Shown here piece by piece: positions 57,975-64,000 of a stretch of 64,000 nt of DNA. This DNA comes from Angustibacter sp049994355 (lineage in GTDB: Bacteria; Actinomycetota; Actinomycetes; Actinomycetales; Angustibacteraceae). Numbering within the stretch: position 1 is the stretch's first letter; each line of letters opens with the position of its first letter. The notes beneath the pieces are model-generated. The model had not been told where the DNA came from. It did no database searches and was given only the letters and a program-made list of their open reading frames with translations. A program made the translations under genes and the position numbers. The stretch covers positions 124,001-188,000 of the forward strand of contig NZ_CP188257.1 in NCBI RefSeq assembly GCF_049994355.1, written 5' to 3'.

Positions 57975-59507
57975 TCAGCAGACCGACGAGACGTCCTGCG
58001 CCGACGTGCTGTCGGTCGAACCCAGCTCGGTGCTGGTCGGGTTCGGCGTCTTGGTCGCGGTGCCCGATGCGGTCGCCGTGGAGGTCGGCTTCGACGTCTT
58101 CGACGGCTTGGCCGGATCCACCGACTGAGCGACGTAGCTGCGGATCTGCTCGAAGTCGGGGTGCACAGTGTTGATGACCTTGCTGGTCAGCGGCAGGCTG
58201 GTGATCTTGCCCTTCTGGATCCGTTCCACGAGCGTGACCCAGGCCTTCAGCTGGTCCTGCTTGATGTCGGTGGAGAAGTTGTCCTTCAGCACCTGGGCCA
58301 GCGCGGTGTACTGGCCGAGCAGCCTCACTGGGTTGGTCTGGTCCACCAGCGCGCTCACCATGCAGCGCTGACGGCGCATGCGGTCGTAGTCGTCCGAGTC
58401 CAGTCGGGACCGGGAGAACCACAGCGCGTGGTAGCCGTTGAGGCGGTGCCGTCCGGCCTTGACGTAGCCGGCGATCGGGACGTTGTTGCCGGCGCTGTCG
58501 TGGCCGCCGATCGGGATGTCGCGGGGCACGTTCACCACGACGCCGCCCATCGCGTCGACCAGGCCCTGGAAGCCGGCCATGTTGACGATCGTGTAGCCGT
58601 CGATCCGCAGCCCGAGCACCTCGCCGATCACGGCGCGGGTGGTGGTCAGGCCCGGGTTCGGGTCACCGTGGAACAGGTCCGGGTGGACGGCCGCAGCCTG
58701 CTGCCACACGGCGTTGAGCAGGCACTCGTTGCCGCAGTTGAACCCGTTCGGCCACACGGCGTGCAGCGGGTTGGACTCCGGGAACGGCACGTTCTGCAGG
58801 TTGCGGGGCAGGCCGATCAGGACCGTGTCGCCGGTCTTGGTGTTGATGCTCGCGACCATCATCGAGTCGCTGCGCACGCCGGTCCGGTCGGCTCCGGCGT
58901 CGGAACCGATCAGCAGCATGTTGACCCGCGGGACGTCCTGCCAGGGGTCCTTGGCCTTCGCTTTGGGCTTGGCGGCGTCCGCGGGTTGCGACGCCCCCTG
59001 GTCGGCGAAGACGGAGGTGACCAGGTCGCGCTGCACCATGGCGAGCTGCGCGCCCTTGGCGCTGGGTGCCGCCACCAGCGCGCACAGCGCGAAGACCAGG
59101 ACCAGGCCGACGACGCCCTGGAACGGCGAGGGCCGCTCGGGCCGGGCGCGCCAGGCGGTGGCCAGGATGGTCAGGCACCACACTGCGCCGACCAGCATGG
59201 CGACCACCGCGACGGCCAGCAGGCTGTCCGGGCTGACCGCGACGGTCAGCGCCTTCTCGACCACTCCACCGGACAGCGCGACCACGGTCAGCGCGGCCAG
59301 CGCCAGGCCGGCCAGCAGGAGCAGGAGGAACCCGAAGCGACGTCGCCCGGTGGCGATCAGCCCGGCGCCAGGCAGCAGGGCCAGGGTCGTGATGCCCGCG
59401 AACCGACCGAAACCGTCGCCGTAGCTGCTGGCGTGCCGGCCGCGCTGGCGAGCGCTCCCGGAGCGCGCGGGTGCCCCGCGGTGCTTCGGGCTCGATGTCC
59501 GTGGCAT
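57975..59507 (-). CDS. LytR-CpsA-Psr (LCP) family cell-wall ligase
   Basis: 510 aa. Several N-terminal membrane helices (about residues 38-160) precede the extracellular LCP domain: VNMLLIGSDAGADRTGVRSDSMMVASINTKTG spread over its first strands, LIGLPRNLQNVPFP, VNMAGFQGLVDAMGGVVVNVP and HALWFSRSRLDSDDYDRMRRQR. The conserved Arg/Asp residues bind the lipid-linked substrate. Such enzymes attach arabinogalactan or teichoic-type polymers to peptidoglycan. The C-terminus is a Thr/Ser-rich low-complexity tail ending in Cys. The multi-helix N-terminus is longer than the usual single helix. Confidence 0.9.
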   Translation of the reverse strand: MPRTSSPKHRGAPARSGSARQRGRHASSYGDGFGRFAGITTLALLPGAGLIATGRRRFGFLLLLLAGLALAALTVVALSGGVVEKALTVAVSPDSLLAVAVVAMLVGAVWCLTILATAWRARPERPSPFQGVVGLVLVFALCALVAAPSAKGAQLAMVQRDLVTSVFADQGASQPADAAKPKAKAKDPWQDVPRVNMLLIGSDAGADRTGVRSDSMMVASINTKTGDTVLIGLPRNLQNVPFPESNPLHAVWPNGFNCGNECLLNAVWQQAAAVHPDLFHGDPNPGLTTTRAVIGEVLGLRIDGYTIVNMAGFQGLVDAMGGVVVNVPRDIPIGGHDSAGNNVPIAGYVKAGRHRLNGYHALWFSRSRLDSDDYDRMRRQRCMVSALVDQTNPVRLLGQYTALAQVLKDNFSTDIKQDQLKAWVTLVERIQKGKITSLPLTSKVINTVHPDFEQIRSYVAQSVDPAKPSKTSKPTSTATASGTATKTPNPTSTELGSTDSTSAQDVSSVC

Positions 59508-59698
59508 GCCTGGTCTGCTCCTGCGGGTCGACGACGGTTGCCTGCCGGGCCGCCCGGCGGGACGGCGCAGCTGTGCCCGTCTATTTCACCACCCCGCGGC
59601 GGATGGTCCAGTGCCCCCGGTCATCAGTGTGCCGAGGTCTCGTGGAGAACCTGTGAAGGTCGGGATCTACGGCCCGTTGGGCGCTGGTGGGGGGCATT

Positions 59699-59728
59699 TT
59701 GGAGGAGCGGCCCGCGCCCCGCTACGCT
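59699..59728 (+). promoter_or_regulatory. Promoter of tRNA-Ser(GCU)
   Basis: TTGGAG (59699-59704) and TACGCT (59723-59728) are spaced 18 bp and end about 40 bp before the tRNA. Both hexamers match four or more positions of the sigma-A consensus. The rest of the 261-bp gap (59508-59768) also holds the LCP promoter, which I could not resolve. Confidence 0.5.
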
Positions 59729-59768
59729 GGGACGGCTCTGGGCCCGGTTCGACCGGTTCCGGACCGCT

Positions 59769-59858
59769 GGAGGTGTCGCATAGTGGCCTAGTGCGCCCGC
59801 CTGCTAAGCGGGTTGAGGATAAAACCTCTCGCGGGTTCAAATCCCGCCACCTCCGCCA
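59769..59858 (+). tRNA. tRNA-Ser (anticodon GCU)
   Basis: Class II fold: acceptor GGAGGTG (59769-59775) pairs with CACCTCC (59848-59854), discriminator G59855, and the CCA end is encoded (59856-59858). The anticodon stem CCCGC/GCGGG encloses loop CTGCTAA with anticodon GCT at 59803-59805. A long variable arm and the T arm GCGGG/CCCGC are clear. It reads AGC/AGU codons. Confidence 0.97.
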
Positions 59859-59863
59859 CCGCG

Positions 59864-59894
59864 AGGCCCCGGTCCGTCCGTCGGACCGGGGCCT
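59864..59894. terminator. Bidirectional terminator between tRNA-Ser and PBP gene
   Basis: AGGCCCCGGTCCG (59864-59876) and its exact reverse complement (59882-59894) enclose 5 bases, a 13-bp perfect stem right after the tRNA, followed by TCTGTGT. The convergent PBP gene stops at 59904, so one hairpin serves both transcripts. Confidence 0.85.
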
Positions 59895-59903
59895 TCTGTG
59901 TGC

Positions 59904-61838
59904 TCAGCCGTTGGCCAGCGTGGTGAGGAACTTGGCCGCTACCGGGCCGGCCACCGTGCCGCCGCTCTTGCCCTCCTCCACCAGGACCGCGAAGGCGATG
60001 TTGCCTTGCCAGCCGGTGATCCAGGCGCGGGTCTTGGGCTCGGCGCCGCTCCCGAACTCGGCGGTGCCGGTCTTGGCATAGACCGGACCGCCGGGCACGG
60101 ACTTCAGGGCGGTGCCAGTGCCGCTGGTCACCACCGACCGCATCAGCGAGCGCAGCGTGCTGACCGAGCCGGCATCCAGCGGGGTGGCCTTGGCGGTGGC
60201 CGCGCCGTCCGCCAGCACGAGGGTCGGCGCCAGGTAGCTGCCACGGGCCACCGACGCGGTGGCCACCGCGACGCTCAGCGGCGAGACCTCGGTGCGGCCC
60301 TGGCCGAACGCGGCGGCGGCCTTGTCGACGTCGGAGTTGTTGGTCGGCACGTTGCCGCTGAACGCCGAGGTGCCGAGGTCCCACTGCTGACCGATGCCGA
60401 GGGCCTTGCCGGCGGCGGCCAGGTCAGCGTTGCCCAGCCGGCTGGACAGGCCGACGAACGCCGTGTTGCAGGACTTCGCGAAGTCGGTGCGGAACGGGAC
60501 GCTGCCGAACTTCTCGTCCTCGTAGTTCTTGAACGAGCGGCCGTCCACGGTGACGTTCGGCGGGCAGTTCACCGCGTCGGTCGGCGTGAGCCCCTTGCCC
60601 AGCAACGAGTACGTGGTCACCACCTTGAACGTCGACCCGGGGGAATACCGGCCGACCAGGGCGCGATCCAGCCCGGACGCCGGGCTGTTCGCGACCGCGA
60701 GGACCCGACCGGTCCGCACGTCGACGGCGACCAGTGCGCTGGGTTGCGTCTGACCGACCAGGGCCGCGTCGGCGGCCTTCTGCACGCTCGGATCGAGGGT
60801 CAGCTTGAGTGGAGTGCCGGGCTCGGCGGCCTGCTTGAGCAGCGGGCGGGTCGTGCCGTCCGCCGCCACCGCCTCGACCGTGGTGCCGGCCGTTCCGCCC
60901 AACTGCTCGTCGTACTGGCGCTGCAGCCCGAACACCCCGGCGACGTCGCCCGCCGCGTAGCGGCCCTTGCCCTGCTCGACGATCTCGGCGGTCACCGGGC
61001 CGACGGTGCCGAGCAGCGCGCGGGCGAACTCCTTGGTCGGTGCGAGCGGCTGCTGGCGCTCGTGGAGCACCACCCCGGGCAGGGGGCGCAGCGAGCTGCG
61101 CACCGCGTCGTAGTCGCTGCGGCGCAACGTGATGACGTCGACGAAGGCGTCCTTGTCGGCGGCGGAGACCCGCTTGGCCAGCTCGCCGCCGTCCACACCC
61201 ACGATGTCGGCGACCTTCGCGGTCAGTGCCGGCACCGAGCCAGTGACCCGGCCGGGTTGGATGCCGACGTCGACGACGTCGCCCATGGACACGATCTTCG
61301 CCCCGCTGGCGGTCTCGATGTCGGCCCGGTCCGGCTGGGTGCGGGACAGCTTGAGCTTCTCGCCGGCCGCCACGTCCGGGTGCACCAGGCGAGCGTCGGC
61401 CGGGACCTGCCAGGTGCTCGTCTTGGTCAGCTGCACGGGCAGGTCGTAGTGCCACGCCACCCCGCCGGGCAGCGTGCGGGTCACGGCGAGCGTGACGGAG
61501 GCGGAGTCACCGGTGCGCTGCTCCGACTTCACCGTGGCGCTGGTGGTCGCCTTGCCGAGCCCCTTGAGGGTCGCCGCATCAGCCTGCTGGAGGGCCGCGG
61601 CTCCGCCGCCGGCGACCGGCAGGGTCGAGACATCACCGGCCGAGACCGCCTTGGCCACCTGTTGCGCCAGCGCGGCCGCCGCGTCGTCGTCCAGCTGCGC
61701 CTGGTGCTGCCGGAAGGCGTACCCCCCGCCCCCGAGTAGGACCAACAGCACCACGACGGCACCGGCGACCCAGGGCCAGCGACGGCGCCGAGAGCGTGCG
61801 GTACCCAGGTCGGAAGACGGTTGCGACATGGCCGACAT
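59904..61838 (-). CDS. Class B penicillin-binding protein (transpeptidase, PBP2a-like)
   Basis: 644 aa. A membrane anchor (about residues 21-42) is followed by an NTF2-like MecA-N domain (about 50-155) and a dimerisation part (about 165-310). The transpeptidase domain has active-site Ser402 in GSTFK, SCN at 456-458, and KTG at 589-591. It cross-links peptidoglycan outside the membrane and is a beta-lactam target. The MecA-N layout resembles Streptomyces/Mycobacterium PBPs without a glycosyltransferase domain. The first of two nearby in-frame ATGs is chosen; no ribosome site is visible. It starts 36 bp after the pckG stop. Confidence 0.92.
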   Translation of the reverse strand: MSAMSQPSSDLGTARSRRRRWPWVAGAVVVLLVLLGGGGYAFRQHQAQLDDDAAAALAQQVAKAVSAGDVSTLPVAGGGAAALQQADAATLKGLGKATTSATVKSEQRTGDSASVTLAVTRTLPGGVAWHYDLPVQLTKTSTWQVPADARLVHPDVAAGEKLKLSRTQPDRADIETASGAKIVSMGDVVDVGIQPGRVTGSVPALTAKVADIVGVDGGELAKRVSAADKDAFVDVITLRRSDYDAVRSSLRPLPGVVLHERQQPLAPTKEFARALLGTVGPVTAEIVEQGKGRYAAGDVAGVFGLQRQYDEQLGGTAGTTVEAVAADGTTRPLLKQAAEPGTPLKLTLDPSVQKAADAALVGQTQPSALVAVDVRTGRVLAVANSPASGLDRALVGRYSPGSTFKVVTTYSLLGKGLTPTDAVNCPPNVTVDGRSFKNYEDEKFGSVPFRTDFAKSCNTAFVGLSSRLGNADLAAAGKALGIGQQWDLGTSAFSGNVPTNNSDVDKAAAAFGQGRTEVSPLSVAVATASVARGSYLAPTLVLADGAATAKATPLDAGSVSTLRSLMRSVVTSGTGTALKSVPGGPVYAKTGTAEFGSGAEPKTRAWITGWQGNIAFAVLVEEGKSGGTVAGPVAAKFLTTLANG

Positions 61839-61874
61839 TCAACAGCATCGCGCTGAATGAAGGGCCCAGCCGGG

Positions 61875-63722
<1,848 letters not shown>

Positions 63723-64000
63723 GGGGGTGGTGTCCCTTCGCGCGGTCTTCGTTGACCTGCTCAGCACGGCTGACGGAATCTCCGACAACCTCCGACCGGC
63801 GGTGTGCTCCGGTGGGCCTCGGTCGACGGAACCCTCCGGTTCGCGCCGATAACGGGGCCTGGTCGTCACGGTAGACCCTCGTCTCACGTGTTGGTACGCC
63901 GAACAGGGCATCCAGTTCGTGAAATCCCTCACAAGCCGGGGTAATTGTTGCGGGCTTCTTGCCATGCGGTGCGGGATTCTTGCGAGGTTGGTAGTCGCGA
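63723..64000 (-). promoter_or_regulatory. pckG upstream region with CRP-like box and 21-bp-spaced repeats
   Basis: No gene is visible in these 278 bases. On the + strand CGTGA-AATCCC-TCACA (63918-63933) matches the CRP/GlxR consensus TGTGA-N6-TCACA at nine of ten positions. GCGGGCTTCTTGC (63950-63962) and GCGGGATTCTTGC (63971-63983) are direct repeats with one mismatch, starting 21 bp apart, two helical turns. The region may also carry the start of a gene beyond the window edge. Confidence 0.6.

Overview
This 64 kb window comes from the chromosome of a high-GC actinobacterium. The evidence is the strong G/C third-position bias, frequent GTG starts, many ATGA/GTGA stop-start overlaps, a GTP-type PEP carboxykinase, a kdpFABC/kdpDE locus, and a gene block ordered like the mycobacterial fadE5 / fadA2-fabG4-htdX region. 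I cannot place it more precisely than the actinomycetes. I see no phage, insertion sequence, CRISPR array or rRNA. The window looks like core and near-core chromosome, with one plausible accessory insertion (about 6.25-8.4 kb).

Layout. 0-5 kb: a gene truncated at the window edge, tRNA-Ser(UGA), a DUF3048 Tat lipoprotein, a small membrane protein, and an MtrAB-LpqB-like unit (response regulator, histidine kinase, GerMN lipoprotein). 5.1-6.3 kb: a coupled STAS / phosphatase-like / small-protein trio. 6.3-8.4 kb: a Schlafen-AlbA_2 protein behind an unusually AT-rich promoter with three copies of a 10-mer. 8.4-19.5 kb: a cupin protein and a potassium island (KimA-like permease, KdpE, KdpD, divergent small peptide, KdpF, KdpA, KdpB, KdpC, small membrane protein). 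GTTAGG pairs at 11 bp spacing lie in front of both potassium systems. 19.5-24.1 kb: paaABCDE (aerobic phenylacetyl-CoA epoxidase) followed by a FolP2-like gene, under a 20-bp palindromic operator. 24.2-35.7 kb: a mixed region with a TetR regulator, ketopantoate reductase, PRPP synthetase, DinB, GNAT, alcohol dehydrogenase, a LanC-like protein with a CCG zinc motif, a drug exporter, an ECF42-type sigma factor with its YCII/DGPF partner, and a methyltransferase. 35.7-48.6 kb: acid metabolism, namely succinyl/acetoacetate CoA-transferase, a secreted metallopeptidase, beta-ketoadipyl-type thiolase, PaaI-type thioesterase, a cysteine dioxygenase-rhodanese operon behind a cysteine-type leader peptide, and the acyl-CoA dehydrogenase/TetR and thiolase-FabG4-MaoC divergent units. 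48.7-58 kb: small membrane and VOC proteins, a Ca2+/H+ antiporter, pxpABC plus an AlkA-type glycosylase, a MarR-MFS pair with a perfect operator, and an acyl-CoA synthetase. 58-64 kb: an LCP cell-wall ligase, tRNA-Ser(GCU), a class B penicillin-binding protein and PEP carboxykinase with a CRP-like box upstream.

How the parts work together. The paa operon, the thiolase/thioesterase pair, the CoA-transferase, the FadE5-type block and PEPCK form a coherent set for growth on aromatic and fatty acids with gluconeogenesis from acetyl-CoA/succinyl-CoA. The Kdp and KimA-like systems provide high-affinity potassium uptake and may share one regulator. The window holds several readable regulatory sites (TetR, MarR, KdpE-like and CRP-like operators and an attenuation leader), and these are the most testable new observations.
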